This document shows positions 46,809 through 60,182 of a stretch of DNA of 64,000 nucleotides, in pieces (the first letter of the stretch is position 1; the number at the start of each line of letters is the position of its first letter). The notes under the pieces were generated by a model. That model saw only the letters and a program-made list of their open reading frames with translations, was not told where the DNA came from and did no database searches. This DNA comes from Peromyscus leucopus (Eukaryota > Chordata > Mammalia > Rodentia > Cricetidae), in contig NC_051071.1 of assembly GCF_004664715.2 (NCBI RefSeq), forward strand, positions 7,529,231 through 7,593,230, given 5' to 3'. The translations under genes were made by a program, and so were the position numbers.

Positions 46809-46861
46809 TTGCTTATGTTGAGATATTTATCATTAACCTGCTGTAAATTGCATTTAGGGCA
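46809..46861. repeat. 53-bp direct repeat, right copy
   Basis: See 44390-44442. Same orientation, 2419 bp apart. Confidence 0.9.
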
Positions 46862-47169
46862 AAAGGATAAAGTATTTTTGCTGTGTTTGTGTATGTATGC
46901 ATGTGAAGGAAACAGCTGATGAAAGATATATGGCTAACATGTCTCTTTCTTGCAATTTACTTTTCTCAGAATAAATGTAGTTAATGTAATATTTCAGAGT
47001 GGCATAACTTGTCTGTAGTCTCTAATATAAAATATTGATGCAACTGAAAATGCAAATGCATGTGATATTAATGAATAATATTTTGAAACACCTATGTACC
47101 CAAATTAATAGGTATAAGTAAAAACATAAAGAAGTAAAATTATTGTCAGTTGAAAGTAATTTAATTTAT
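46862..47169. other. No recognised feature
   Basis: AT-rich, nothing supported. Confidence 0.45.
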
Positions 47170-47850
47170 GCATGCCATATCCTGAAAGACCCTGGAAATC
47201 TCTTTAAACTAAACACTCTCAGTAAAGACATGAGATATAAAATCAGCATGTAGAATTCAGAAATGTTCCTAAATTCTAATGACAATCATACTGAGAGAGA
47301 AATCAAAAAAAATAATCCCATTCACAATAGACCAAAGTTAATTAATTAACAATAATTGAATACCAAAAATAATAGATAAATATATACACAGTATGACCAC
47401 AACTGAAGATAGAGCTTGCATTATAGAGAAAACCCTTACTAACCAGACATCTGATCTGTTCAGAATACATGAGGCTTCAAAATCTAAATATTCAAAACAC
47501 AAACAAGCCTCTACAAATGAACCAGTAGCATGGCAAGTGCAAAAACATGAATCACAATAGGACAGTTAACATATGGTTAAAACTGTTTATATCCTTAGCC
47601 ATCAGTGAAAAGCAAGTTAAAACTACACTCCAATTCCATCTCTTCTCAGTCAGATGTGCAAGAAGCAGACCACAGCAAAAGTTAGCAGGTGAGGGGACTG
47701 GGGAAAGGGACCACCCACGTGCTGCTGGTGAAAATGTACGCTGGCCCAGGCTCTGTGAGATTCAGTATGGAGGAAGCTGAATAAACTCAAAGTAGCCCTA
47801 ACCTAGGTATAAGCCCAGTACCTCTAAGTAAACATATTTCTGAGATACTT
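47170..47850 (+). mobile_element. LINE-1 ORF2 fragment, sense, old
   Basis: 'cattcacaatagaccaaagt', 'atatccttagccatcagtga', 'cagtcagatgtgcaagaagc' and 'gctgctggtgaaaatgtacg' lie in L1 ORF2 order. Not coding. Confidence 0.8.
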
Positions 47851-47861
47851 GCTGACTTAGA

Positions 47862-48272
47862 GTTTCTATTTCTGTGATAGACACCATGACCAAAAGTAAC
47901 TTGGGGAGGAAAGGGCATATTTCAGCTTACCACTCTCATGTCAGACTTCATTGCTGAGGGAAATCAAGGAAGGAACTCAAGGCAGAACCTGGATGTAGGA
48001 ACTGAAGTAGAGGCCATGGAAGGATGTTGCTTACTGGATTGCTCATTTCTGGCTGTCTCAGTCTGCTTGCTATCTTAGGGCACCTAGGACCACCTGCCAA
48101 GGGGTGGCACTTCCCACAGGGAGCTGGGCCCTGCCAGTGCAGCATCCTGACCAAGAAAATGTGCCATAGGTTTGCAAATAGGCAAATCAGAGGAGGCATC
48201 TTTTTTTCAGTTAAGGTTCTTTCCTTCCAAATGATTCTAGCTGTGTTCAAATTGAAATAAAACTAGCCAGCA
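47862..48272 (+). repeat. Rodent ~400-bp interspersed repeat
   Basis: Opens with 'ttctgtgatagacaccatga' and closes with 'aataaaactagccagcac'. A second, more diverged member is at 50222-50592. Family recognised by sight as rodent-wide; I do not commit to a name. Confidence 0.6.
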
Positions 48273-48299
48273 CATTTTCACATATACCTTTATTCTTTA

Positions 48300-48540
48300 C
48301 AATCCAAGTTATGGATTCATCTTCAGTGTCCATCAATGGATAAAGATATAAAATATGGTACAATGGAATGCATAATGGAATTTTATTTGGCCATAAGAAG
48401 GGATATAATGATGCCATTTCCTAGATATAATGATGGATGCAACTGGATATAGTCATTTTAAAGAAAACCAGTTGAACTCACAAAAGTAAACATTACATTT
48501 TTTTCCACTTGTGGCTTCTATATCATATATAGATACATAA
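48300..48540 (+). mobile_element. LINE-1 ORF2 C-terminal/3' fragment, sense
   Basis: 'tccatcaatggataaagata' and 'aatggaattttatttggcca' then 'ttccacttgtggcttcta' match the end of old L1 ORF2 and start of 3'UTR. Confidence 0.75.
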
Positions 48541-50221
48541 AGAAGATGTGTATAGGTGAAAGGAAAAGTGAAATGGGAAAGGAGCCCAGTGAAAGGGTCA
48601 AGAGGGACTGAGGAAAAGGGAGAGGGTAGAGAAGCTATGATCACAGCACATGTTATATTTGAATACATTATCTTAAGCCATCACTATAGCACAGTGAACA
48701 CACACCAACAATTTTTTATGATAAAAATGGCAGGAAATTTCAAACCTTAAATACTTCATATCTTATCACTTCTAAATTCATCTATTCACTTCCCCTACTG
48801 TATGTGTTAGTTAACTAGTATCCTAAATTCAATGTCAGTCAATTATTTGCTTTATTATTTATATTTGTGTGTGTGTGTGTTATCTCTACTCCTAAATAAC
48901 ACTTAATTTTCCCATTCATAAAAGTATGAGTTAATTAAGTCTATTTTAATATTGTAAGTATTCTTGGATAAATTTCATTCCTAGCTTAATATTATAATTT
49001 TAATTTACATTAATGTAAGTAGTTTTACATTTTTATATTTACTAAAATAAGCTTTTCCTTTTGTAAACATTGTATTTAATTATTGGTCCTCCATATGCCA
49101 TTTTTTATTTGTCTTTGGCTAATATGAGCAAAACTAGCAAAACTATTATAAATATTCAGTTCTGTGTCTCCCACAAACCAAGATTTTCTATAGCAAGAAT
49201 CCCTTGATTATAAATATCTGCATATTTCACTTTATTAGGAAACACCAACTGTGAAGCAGTTATTTCCTGATTTTTGGTTTCACTTTATGATTTTTCCAAG
49301 TTAGATCACCTGTCTTTATAATTTATGTTGTTCTTCATCTTGAATTACTTAAATAAATCATCAAAGCAGATCTCACTTCTTATCACTCTTTATCACTTAT
49401 ACTATTCCCAAATCAAAGTTCTGTCAAAGAGAAGTATTATATAATTAGACATGGTTCTATAAATCAATGAAAAACTAATTTGATCACTTTGGCTTTCTTT
49501 ATCACAAAGATGCTTCACTGCTAAATTTATTCAATCATAGCAAATGATTCTGATAACACACACAGAGATAAATTTAGCCCCCAAATATGCTGAAGTGCTT
49601 TAATAACATCTCTTTCCCATGGCTTCATAGACATCTGGTTTCTGTAAAAAAGGCCAGAAGTCTTTTCTTTTTTATATATGTGCCATACCATAGTTTTGTT
49701 TATTGCTTTTGTCACTAAAGGATGATATCTGCCTGAAAAAAAATTTTTTCACTTAGAAATTTATGATTTCCTGGAGAAAATAACTATATGAAGATAAAAT
49801 TCCTTTCACACATTCATTAAAAAATCTACAAAATTGTATTCTTGTCTTCTTTCTAAATTTCATGCCTAAAATGTGCTTTTCTGAATATTATTTGTTTCAG
49901 AATATAGAATATTAATACCATACTTGCTTTAGTACATAAATCATTCAGTTGAAGAGTCTCAATTAGACACTTTCTTAAGTGAAAACATAGAGGATGATTT
50001 GATATATACATATATGTACACATTAATTAACATCAAGTAACACATTTTTATATGTATAATAATATATTTTCTTTTCTATCCTATTGAATGTTTTAGTTTC
50101 AACTCTGTTCACATTCATAGTCTTAGAGTGTGCCTTCTTGTATTTGGCCATTAGTAGATGTTTTGTGAAGTATGACCATACACCCAAATATAGACTCTCT
50201 ATAACAGAGAATTTCCTACTT
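48541..50221. other. No recognised feature apart from a short (GT)n
   Basis: AT-rich DNA with (GT)7 near 48867. No gene or repeat supported. Confidence 0.45.
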
Positions 50222-50592
50222 TGCTTCTCTGTTGCTGAGATAAAACACTGACAAAAAGTGATTTGGAAAGAAAAGGTTTTATTATCTATTCCTTTCAGGT
50301 CTATTACTAGGGAGATCAGACAGGAAGCTAAAAGCAAGAACTGTAGCAGAGCCATTGACAAACACTGTTTACTGGATTGAATCTGCTGTTTTGCTCAACT
50401 TGCTTTCTTTTACAGCCCAAGCTTTCATGCCTAGGGATGGCATTGCCCACAATGGGCACATCAATCATAATCAAGAAAATGTCCCACAGACATGCCCATA
50501 AGTCAATCTGGTAGAGGCAATTACTCAATTGAGATTACCTTATACCATGTGACTACAACTTATCTCAAATTGACAAAAATTAACCAACACAC
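50222..50592 (+). repeat. Rodent ~400-bp interspersed repeat, diverged member
   Basis: Same layout as 47862-48272: 'tctgttgctgagataaaaca' at the start, 'tgcttact/tgtttactggattg' in the middle, 'attgacaaaaattaaccaac' at the end. Confidence 0.55.
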
Positions 50593-52269
50593 AGAATCCA
50601 CAAAATGCATCAGTTAGATCTATGTGTTTTTGTAAATTAAGTTTTATTGGAACACAGCCATGACACCCATTAACACATTGCCTATGGATGATTTTGCATT
50701 TTAAGATAGAGATGAGAACAAAGACACAGACCATATAACCCAAAAGGTCTGAAACATTTAGAGAAGCTGCTGAGGCCTGTACTAATACATCAGGAACTGC
50801 CACATAATTTCCCATAATCCTTTGAGAAAAAGAAAACACACAAAATGCAGCTGTTCCAAAATTTCTTTCTTATTTTTGTTGTATTTGTCAAATCTCTTTT
50901 CTCCAATTAATTATGCAATTCTGGATGGTACAGTGTCCTTCCTAAAAGCAAATGGGTAGTTTTGCCTCAGGCATTTCTTGTCTGATTGATAATTGTTTTC
51001 ATGGTTACATGAAATGTGATAGTAATATGAAACTATTCATTGGGTATTCCAATGTTTTCCCTTACTGGTCATATGAAGGGAATATACTTCTTTATTCATT
51101 TTTCAAAAAAGTTATAGTAATGTAGCTTGCGTTGCCCAAGACAACATGAGCAGAAGTGAACCTTTTTTCCTAGACAGTTATAGCATCAATGCAAAGTAAA
51201 CAACTGTAATCTTTACCACTTTTGAACTTTGGTCATAACTCTTTTTAGCTCAAGCCCTGTAGGAAATAAATTTTGTTGTTTTAAAACACTGAGATTTGAG
51301 GAATATACAGGAACACTAGGAGAAAACACCAAGCCTATTTTAATTGGCACATAAATTGTTACAAAATTTGGGGGCTCTATCTTTACAAAGAACTGTAGGT
51401 GGTAAAAATGGTTTTAAAGAATGGGATTGTGGTAGTTATTAATACCCAGTTACAAAATACCTTATAAAATCTAAAGTAGCCTTCAGTTATCCTAGATTTT
51501 ATAAGATCTAAATCTAAATATATGTAAAATAACTGGAAATGCAAATGAATTAACAGAATTTTAGCTTTAAGTGAGAATAAAACAACAAGTGATTGACTTT
51601 GCTCTTGGTTACAAACTAGAACTTAAGTGGTTAAGCCCCACTGCTGAAGACTTTGCACACTTTGGCAATAAAACAGAGAGGAATCAAGCTAGAGATAAAC
51701 TGAAAGCTTCTAACATGCTACCTAGCTTTCATCATGCCCAAGCGTGATAGAAAGACTGCTGTGGAGTCATTAATGGGGTTACCCAGTTGACCACAAGAGC
51801 TATAATACAACAGTCATGATGTACCCACTAATACAATAATGGTGTGACTGATAGTAATGTAACCAACTGCTTTCAGATTAGATTTGAGGCCTCCTCTGCA
51901 GGAAGGAATTCATACCTAATATTAGAAAGTTGACCAGAAGCCTGTTAATGAAGAGGACAGAAGCCCCAGTGGGGAACCTACTACTATTGTTTTCTAAACA
52001 GACATGTTGTGAAACTGCTTTCTCAATATTTATGTCCATAACCACAGACCAGTGCTGCTCACTTGGTCAGAGAAACTTGCCTTGCAATGGGGTGGTGGTT
52101 AGTGCAGATATTCATAACTGGTCAATAAGTGATCATTGAATGCACAGCCTTACATTAGAAAAGTATATCACGTTGTTTAAGAGAATATAAGATCTAGAGT
52201 AAGAGGGAAAGTGTTGTGAAATGCTATCTTATGGACATAACAATGTTATTGTGCTCATGAACTCACTGT
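50593..52269. other. No recognised feature
   Basis: Unassigned sequence with only short chance frames. Confidence 0.45.
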
Positions 52270-52655
52270 AGCTGTAGTTAAGATCTGAGCAATGTTGGAT
52301 CTGCCAACACTTCTTCATGTATTGAGAAGGGGCCCATGAGGCTGTATCCATTCCTGAGGAGCTATATGCAGTCAATTGTGGCTGCTGGAAATAAACCACT
52401 TTCTTCAGTGGTTTATTCCACTGGTAAGTTGCACATGATCCAGTATATAACTGTCCACCCATGCTCATGAAAGCAACTCTAGTTACATTCATCAGTTCAC
52501 ATGTATATACACAAGATATGAAAGTAGGAAGGGACTTGAAAGGTGTTTCAGCAAGAGAGGGAGGGGACTGAAGGAATAGAATAGAATGAAAGCAACTAAA
52601 ATGCATTATGTAGATGTATGAGACAGTCAAAGAATAAAAAACATAAGACGTCAAT
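52270..52655 (+). mobile_element. LINE-1 Lx-type 3'UTR, sense
   Basis: 'tccattcctgaggagctata', 'cagtcaattgtggctgctgg' and a terminal 'catta tgtagatgtatgag ... caaagaataaaaaa' are the sense form of the L1 3' end seen in antisense at 2125. The 141-codon minus frame across it is chance. Confidence 0.75.
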
Positions 52656-52797
52656 GTGATAACAAAAGATACAGGTAAATTTATAAAGTAAATGTATTTT
52701 CAACAGTATTGTAAAGGGATAGAATGACATTCAGAAATCCAAGACTTTTTAGAATTAGATAAGAAGCAAGTAAGTCAAATGAAGTTCAAATAAAAAT

Positions 52798-52955
52798 CCA
52801 GTAGGTGGGTATGGTGGCTTCTGCCTTCCAATCCTATCATTTAGCAGGCTGAGGTAAAAGGATTGCGGCAAGTTTGAGGCCAACATGGTCTCCACATTGA
52901 GTTTCTCACCAGTATGGAACATAAAATGAAACCCTGCCTCAGGAAAATCAGAAAG
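52798..52955 (+). mobile_element. Old B1-type SINE, sense
   Basis: 'gtgggtatggtggcttctgc', 'gcaggctgaggtaaaaggat', 'gtttgaggccaacatggtct' and 'aaaccctgcctcagg' follow B1 order, with high divergence. Confidence 0.7.
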
Positions 52956-53799
52956 GGAGAAAGAGAGAATGAATTCAAAGCAAAATTAGACAAAAGTTAG
53001 GAGTGGTACACCCAATGGTTTTTTTTTAAGAACCTACTAAATGGGTTTAAATATTTATGGGTAAATGTTTATATTTAACTAAATTCTTCAGAAATGAGAG
53101 ATATTTGCCAGATTTGTCATGTAAACATTAACAGATGAGAAATGCCATCTCTAGGAAGACTTGGTATCAGCTCACATGATTGCTCCATTTCCTCTAACTC
53201 AGTAGTCAAGAGAAGCATGAGTCAAAATTTGTACGTTGATATAGAAACTTCTAAGAGACTACAAAGCTCCTATAGGACAAATGACAAAGATTGTCACATC
53301 AAGCAAATGCGAGCTTTATTTTCCTGAATCCTTGAGTATTATGGTCATTTCTGGCTCCATCCATTATTATTACTAACCTTAGAAATCTTATGTAAAGTAT
53401 ATGGTTAACTCTATTACACTTAGTATCATTAAAAGAGTTGAAAGGTGGTCCATTAGTATCATCACTTTAAGTACTATATCATAAGATATAATCTTAAAAA
53501 GCATTTCAAATAGGTACTTACCAATTCCAGTTCTATTTCAACATTAATGTCTACATGTACATTTACTTCTTTTTGAAACTTTATTTAGTGAATAATAAAA
53601 ATCTTAATGAAAACCATTACAAACAATAAAGATAATATTATGTGAGCTTTCAGTGGACAAGTTAGTTCAACAATTTTCTGGAAAGTAGAAAATATGTTAA
53701 AGAAAGGAAATTGGTATATCCCAGGTAAATCAGGTAACTGGATAAATTCAAGAATCATACTCTATCTAAATGCTAATAAATAAAAAATGTTTAATAGAG
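52956..53799. other. No recognised feature
   Basis: AT-rich, unassigned. Confidence 0.45.
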
Positions 53800-54975
53800 C
53801 CAGTCTTGTTGGCGAAGGTGTGGGTGACCCAGCCCCAAATTTGTGAGTGTGGGAGAACTATCCTCATTACTCATCTGTCATGAGATGGCCTGGGCAGGGG
53901 AGAGATGTTCCCTCTGTTTCTTCACCATCAATAGTTGAGGCAGGTGGGAGAGCTGGCCCTGAGGTCAGAATGGCAGAGAGCTGGCCCTGTCTGCCTGCAG
54001 GTGCAACACTCAGGAGAGCAGCCCCTACACTTGGCCTGGGGAGCACAATAGAGCCAACCCCATTGGCAGAGCTGTGAGAGAGCCAGCCCTGATACTGTGA
54101 ACATGGAAGAGCTGTCCCCATTACTCTTCTGTCATGTGTCAGCATGAGTGGGAGAGAGCTGCTGCTCCCCACCCATAAATGCCTTAGGCAGGTGGGAGAG
54201 CTGACCCTGAGGCTATAAGAGCAGGAGAGCTGGCCCTGCTCCTCATCTGCTGTGGCTCTCAGGAGCATGGCTCCTGCACCATGCCTGGACAACACAATAG
54301 ACCTGGCCCTGCAAGTGTAGGTATGGGAAATCCAACCCTGAGGATATGAGAGCAGGAGACCTGGCCACGCCCCCTGCTCATTGCTGCAAGGTGTGAGCTC
54401 ACCAGGGCAATAGAGGTGAGCTTAGACTTGTGTTGAGGACAGGGAGAACAGTCCCGCTGACCAACCCTGCAACTACCCAGACCCAAAAACAGGGTTATGA
54501 GTCAGCCCACCTCAGCATCCACCCCATCTGTGATCTGCTGTGGCATGTGAAGGGACTGGTCCTACAGACCCCAAGATGCAGGATTTTCACAACACTGGGC
54601 AACAGCAGGATAACCAAGAGGAGTGAGGGGCAAGTGGCAATAACAGCAAAAACCAGAGGCTTCAAACCCAACCAGAGACTCTTTGCAATGAACGCTTGCA
54701 AATAAAGATACATGAACAAAAGGGTTTACTGTGTGACTTCCTGTGTCACACTACAGCTTACAGCTTCCATGACAAGACACACATCCCACTCCTACACACA
54801 CCCCCACCCGCCGCCGCTTTTCTTTCTTTCCTTTATTCTCTTAAATTTTATCAGGGGTGGGGCTATAAGGGCAGAGGACAGATACACAGGGATGGGGAAT
54901 GAATAAGTTTGAGATGCATGATGTGAAAGACATAAAGAATAAATAAATAGAAAATTAAAAAATAGAAAAAATGTT
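53800..54975 (+). mobile_element. L1 5'-monomer / 3'-end composite retroposon
   Basis: 53815-54470 holds two tandem units of about 248 bp ('aggcaggtgggagagctg' at 53938 and 54186), like rodent L1 5'UTR promoter monomers. 54480-54640 resembles the L1 5'UTR after the monomers ('cccatctgtgatctgc', 'gatgtgaagg'-type text). The ORFs are absent. After a C/T-rich stretch (54785-54845) comes an L1-like 3' end ('gcatgatgtgaaagacata', then AATAAATAAA and an A-rich tail). So it carries L1 ends without L1 genes. Confidence 0.6.
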
Positions 54976-55550
54976 CTGTGTGTCACAAATATAATACAGA
55001 TATATTTATACTAGAAAAGTACACAGTTCTAGTTCAATATTTTGTGTTTATATTTTAAGGGCTACTTATTTGTTTATATTTTTGCTAATTTGATGTTACC
55101 ATACTGACAGTTTTTATAATTATTTTATATAAATGTGTATTTTTATTTATTTTATATATTATATATATTAATAAGATAATCAATTTATAAATACAAATAA
55201 TATTTCATCAAATCACCATGTAGTTATTATAAAATGATCTTAGAATGGCAATTTCTAAAGTAAGAAATTCCATAGAAGATGAATAAATACCAAAATGAAA
55301 TTTTCCAGAATATGCCCATTATGTGGTAAATGTGACAAAGTAAAAAAGAGAGAAAGTAGGTATTGGTTAACTCTGACCCACAGTCTAAATTTAGTTTCTG
55401 TTTACCTTATAGACACTTGCAGGGAATCATGGAGTTGGTCTGCTCTATCTGCCTTGACAGTCATATGTCATAGGTTTATTTTGGTTAGAGTCCATGGCTC
55501 CTGGGTCACCTGTGTGCCTTTCAGTTCCTGAGAAACTGAGGCATGCCATC
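54976..55550. other. No recognised feature; AT-rich then unassigned
   Basis: A 78-codon plus frame (55295-55531) contains one Cys-X2-Cys pair, but no zinc-finger pattern or host family. Confidence 0.4.
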
Positions 55551-55826
55551 AGGCCATGAAACATTCAGGTCACCCGTGTTTCTCCATGTTCCCTAGATGT
55601 CAGAGAAGCATATAGAAGTTTGACAAAACTCTTAGGCTTAGACCTCAATCTTGTGTACGCTGTACAGCTTGCTCCTGGCAACTACTATTGTATTGATCCT
55701 GGCGATCACCATTATAGTCTGTTTCTGACAAGGCTATAAAAGTCTGGTAGCTTGCAATAAACAAGTCTCAGCCTAAGTCTGGCTGAGACCCCTCCAATGT
55801 GACCTGGTTTTAATTCCCATCAAACA
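55551..55826 (+). mobile_element. Probable ERV LTR (3' part)
   Basis: TATA ('ggctataaaag', 55732-55742), AATAAA (55756-55761), then 'tctggctgagacccctccaa' and an end at 'caaaca'. Leader-like sequence follows. The left edge is not seen and there is no partner. Confidence 0.5.
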
Positions 55827-58800
55827 CATCAGGGGCACTGGTTCTACCTCTGTGCCTGTGTCTGCTCCACTCCCAGATCCCACCTACTTTCAGATGGCAC
55901 GGGCATCAGCCTCAGGCTTTGTACTCATCTCTACTACCTGTGGAGAACCCGGGTTACAAAATCTCTATTGGAGATTTGGAAACTGAAAAATTCTTTCCTC
56001 CAACATTTTCTATCTTAAAGTTATTGGGTACTCCACTGGGAGAGAGGGCACTTAGATTGATCACCAAAGCAGCTAGTGTTACTATCACTAGAGTGGCTTT
56101 AACTCCTCTCCTCACTTTCTTTTCTGACATCCCCCTTGAAGGTGATTCACAGTTCTTTATTCCCAAATGCCTCCAATCACTCTCTAGTAACACCCACTCC
56201 CTTAAACAAACAGGACTAGGAAGAGCAAATGTTTTTAATCTCCTTAGCTGAGCAACTAAAAAGTATATTCAATATTATCACAACACTAATAAAAGTCACA
56301 ACCAAATATATTATAGATAACTTAAATATTAAATATTAATCATTTAAGTATCTTGATACAAACCTTTTAAATTTTTAATACATTAGTTAGAGGACTGTAT
56401 AACTTAAGTAAATAAACCACGGAAGTAGATAGATACACTAGAAACTTGTACAGAGACCATATTATGGAAACAATGAAGATCTGTCCAAGATGGTTACTCT
56501 ATTACAAACCTAGGACCCACCAGTCTCAAATTCACAGGGGACAGAAAATTCTGCAAGCAAATGTCTTCTAGCAATAATTAATTATATTCCATAGACTAGC
56601 CAGTATATCAGAGAACATAGGTTAAGGATGTGCTCAAATGTATTTGAGGAAAGTAAAAGTAGTAAGTTATTTGAACTTGACGTCTGTCTCATTTTAAATG
56701 AACTTAAAGTTCTGAACTGTCACCAAGGTAAATCAATGTAACCCAAGCAGAGTGATTCTGAAGGAAGAAAAATGTTTTATAATATGAATAAAATTTGACA
56801 TTGTTTATTTCTTTTGTAAGTTTCATAATCAGTCACTAGTAAATCAGAGTTGAATGAGTCATAGCTGTACAGTAAAATAAAATAGTGTTCCTTATATTAT
56901 CACCTTCTATGTAAGGAGATTGATAACATGAGCTAAATGTAGACAAGAACACTAGGAAACAAATAATAGAAAAGAGAACAAGGAAGCATACAGGTTCAGT
57001 CCTTTGAGTGATTCAGGGAAAGGATGTGAAAGATGTGGAAAGAAGTGTGTTAATGCTACTTCACCAACATCAACCTCCTGCATTTAGGCACACCAGCTAC
57101 AAAAGGAAACTCTTCTTATTGATGCTAATCAAAATGAATGTTAAAAACTGATTTAGCGTGAGAGTACAGGACAATTTTAAGTACTTAACTGATTGTGATA
57201 GTAAAAGCAGATGGTAGCCAACATAAATTTTACTTTGCTCTTACTATGACTCAATTAAATATTATGATTCTGATTTTCTAGGTGATAAAACTAAGGTCCT
57301 AAGAAAAATACTTAAGTCAAGATTATGTAGTTGCAAGAGAGTAAAGATGCAAACTTAAGTTTATGCAATACCACAAACCCTGAATATACAAATGAAAAGA
57401 ATGGATCATAGATGATAAGAAAAGTTAGCCCCATAACCCCTTTTGTAGTCAGTTTATAGAGCCCAGATCATAACCTTTGCAGTAATCACCAGGATGACCA
57501 AAGCTTAGTCATTGCCACCTCCCTGTTTCTTCCTTCTCTTCTCTGTGTCTAGAGTAAAATCCACTGGAGAAAGTAGAATGTGTAAACTAATCATGTAGGA
57601 TGTTCTTCTTCTAACTCACACACCTCCAATATTTTTATTTCAGTAATTCCCAATCATATCATACTTGAAATCTTTTTTTCTCTATTTCTTTTCCTAGTTT
57701 TTTACCTGTGAGTTTTTGCCAAATGAAAGTGATGGCGCTGACTCTTCCTTACTGAAACATGCCCTGCCTACTGGGTGGTTTCCTTTATTTACACACAACA
57801 GAGTTTGTGCTTTCACACAAGTACAAAATTTGTACTATTAATCAAAACTAAGGTTTCAATTTCCACAGCAACAGCTAATTGCTGGCTTTCATAAAATGTG
57901 TTTTGGAAGGCAACAAATCTGCAAGAAGAAAAATTAAAGAAAAACATTCTGAGCTATTTCTCCTGCCTTAGGTTTCAGAAAAAGTTGTCTTCTGTTCTAC
58001 ACTCATGGTTGGAGGAAAAGACACAGAGCCAATGACTTGCTTACAACTTGTTCCTTGGTTCACTTCCTCAGCTGGTGTTCCAGGTAGAACAAAAGCACCA
58101 GCAGCACCCAGATGTACCTGGAGCTTGTGGTAAGAGAAGGGTATTTCTAAGTCTCCTATAGCTTCTCCTCTGCAAATGGAATAAAGCATGACAAGAGACA
58201 GAGCAGACACAAATATTGCCAATACAGGTAAGTTATATGGTAGGACATAGTAAAGAGAAAAGATGTAATGTGTTGACTCTGTATAATCTGTGATTAGTAC
58301 AAGTGAGGGGAAATTCAATCTCTTCTGCTCTTTCTTCAAATTTGTCTTTAGAGTCTCACAGGCCACTCAGAATTTGCTCTGTGTCTAAACTGAGAAAAGC
58401 AGCTTCTAAAGAGGCTATGAAGAGTTACCCTAAAGACAGAAGCTCATGTCATCTCAAATGCAATGTGAACAACTAGGTTACACAAACTTATACAGACATA
58501 CAAACATGCCCCACACTGCTCCTATGAACCTCCATACGCAGGGTTATATGACCTGACTATATTTTTAAAATTCACTGTTCATTTCATGGCATCACCTCTT
58601 TAACAACAAAATAGAGTCATCTCAAAGTCCTAAATAGATTTTCATATTCTATGACAAAGATGATGTAGAGAAGGCCAAATCTGATAGAGGGCAATGAATT
58701 TCTGTTTTAAATTTTTGAACATGCTGAAATTGTTTATAGTTAATTTTGACTCAACAAGACATCTTTAATACCACCCATCATCATTTTTTTCTTCAGTGTT

Positions 58801-60099
58801 TCTTCACAGTGGTGTGATGTCAGGATAAATACAAATGCTAAAAATGCTGAGGTCTTTGCTTAGCATTGTATTTAAGTTAGAAACTGTCTTAAGAATCTAG
58901 TTTATTCCATTTCAATTTTAGTGATAGGACTAAAACTAATGAGAAACACTTAAATTACAGTTTTAGATACTGCGGTGCAAAAACTGCCACTCTCTTAACA
59001 CATTACAAGCTATTTTTGTACACATTTGGCCTTTAAATACCTTCTTCTCTGAAAGGTAATCCATAATAGATATTAACTTGTTGCTCTGTGTCGGCAGACA
59101 GACTAATAAACTATGGAGGATGGGGAAAGCCATTGTTTCTGAAGCTACTTCATCAGGTCTGGTTGGCAGGTTCAATTACTAATTAATCAGAATAGTTCAT
59201 ATCAAGAGTGAAAGGACTCCTTTCATGTCAGTGTAGATAATTATGATTCTTGAAGCTTGTCGCAGAAATATCAAGTTTCAGTAAGTCCATCCAGTTGTAC
59301 AGATATATCATGACAATAAAACAGATGTCAATGTGATATTTTCAAAATTTCAAGCTTAAAAAAACAACTGCTTATGGGAGCAAAGAAACTAGCAAGCAAC
59401 TTTGTGCTGTATTAAGAATATTATATGTATAAGGTGCTTCCTGAAAGCTTACATAAATAAATCTGTCTTAATTAGCGTTAACTTTGGCAACTGAGTCTGT
59501 TTCATTTAAAATGATTCACCTGCACAATTCAGATCTTTGAATACCTCTCCCTAAAGCTTCAAATTATTATAGTAAACTCATACTCTCAGAGTGTGCATTT
59601 TTAAATGATTCAGAGTGATTAAGAAACTTTCTATGGGTGAGCAAGGATTTAACACATACTACATGACAGCCTTTCCAAAGGTGAAGATTTCATGGAAAGA
59701 ATGAGCCTTATTGATCTGTATCCCTGGGAAAAGATATAACTTATTGTCTTACCTAAAATTCACATGTTCTGAGTTCTAAGAATGTTTATATTGGTTTTGA
59801 TTGCTCCCCAAAGCTATCTTTCCCATTTGCTCCCTCCTCAACTTCTTAACATTTGCTATTTTTTCCAGAAGTTTAGGATAACATTTTCTGTTAGATAACA
59901 TTTTACGTAGCCTCTGACTTTAGAAATGCAGCAATGAGAATTCTGGACAATCTTCTGTCAGGCTCAATTTAGATCACATACACAACTCATACTAGCTCAC
60001 ATCCTCCCATGATCACCTTAAAAGCAAACCCTTAAGTCTGTGTATTTCAAGTTTCTTATGATGTACTGTTTATGTCCAGGTGTCTCCATCCTCTCCATG

Positions 60100-60103
<4 letters not shown>
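55827..60103. other. Long stretch with no supported feature
   Basis: Includes frames at 55919-56251 (plus) and 57968-58366 (minus, 132 codons). The latter has one hydrophobic span (LPVLAIFVSALSLVMLYSI) but no homology that I recognise. Otherwise AT-rich single-copy-looking DNA. Confidence 0.45.

Positions 60104-60182
<79 letters not shown>
60104..60182. repeat. (CT)n microsatellite
   Basis: About 39 CT units with one extra TT near 60162. Poly-Ser-Leu frames across it are artefacts. Confidence 0.97.
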
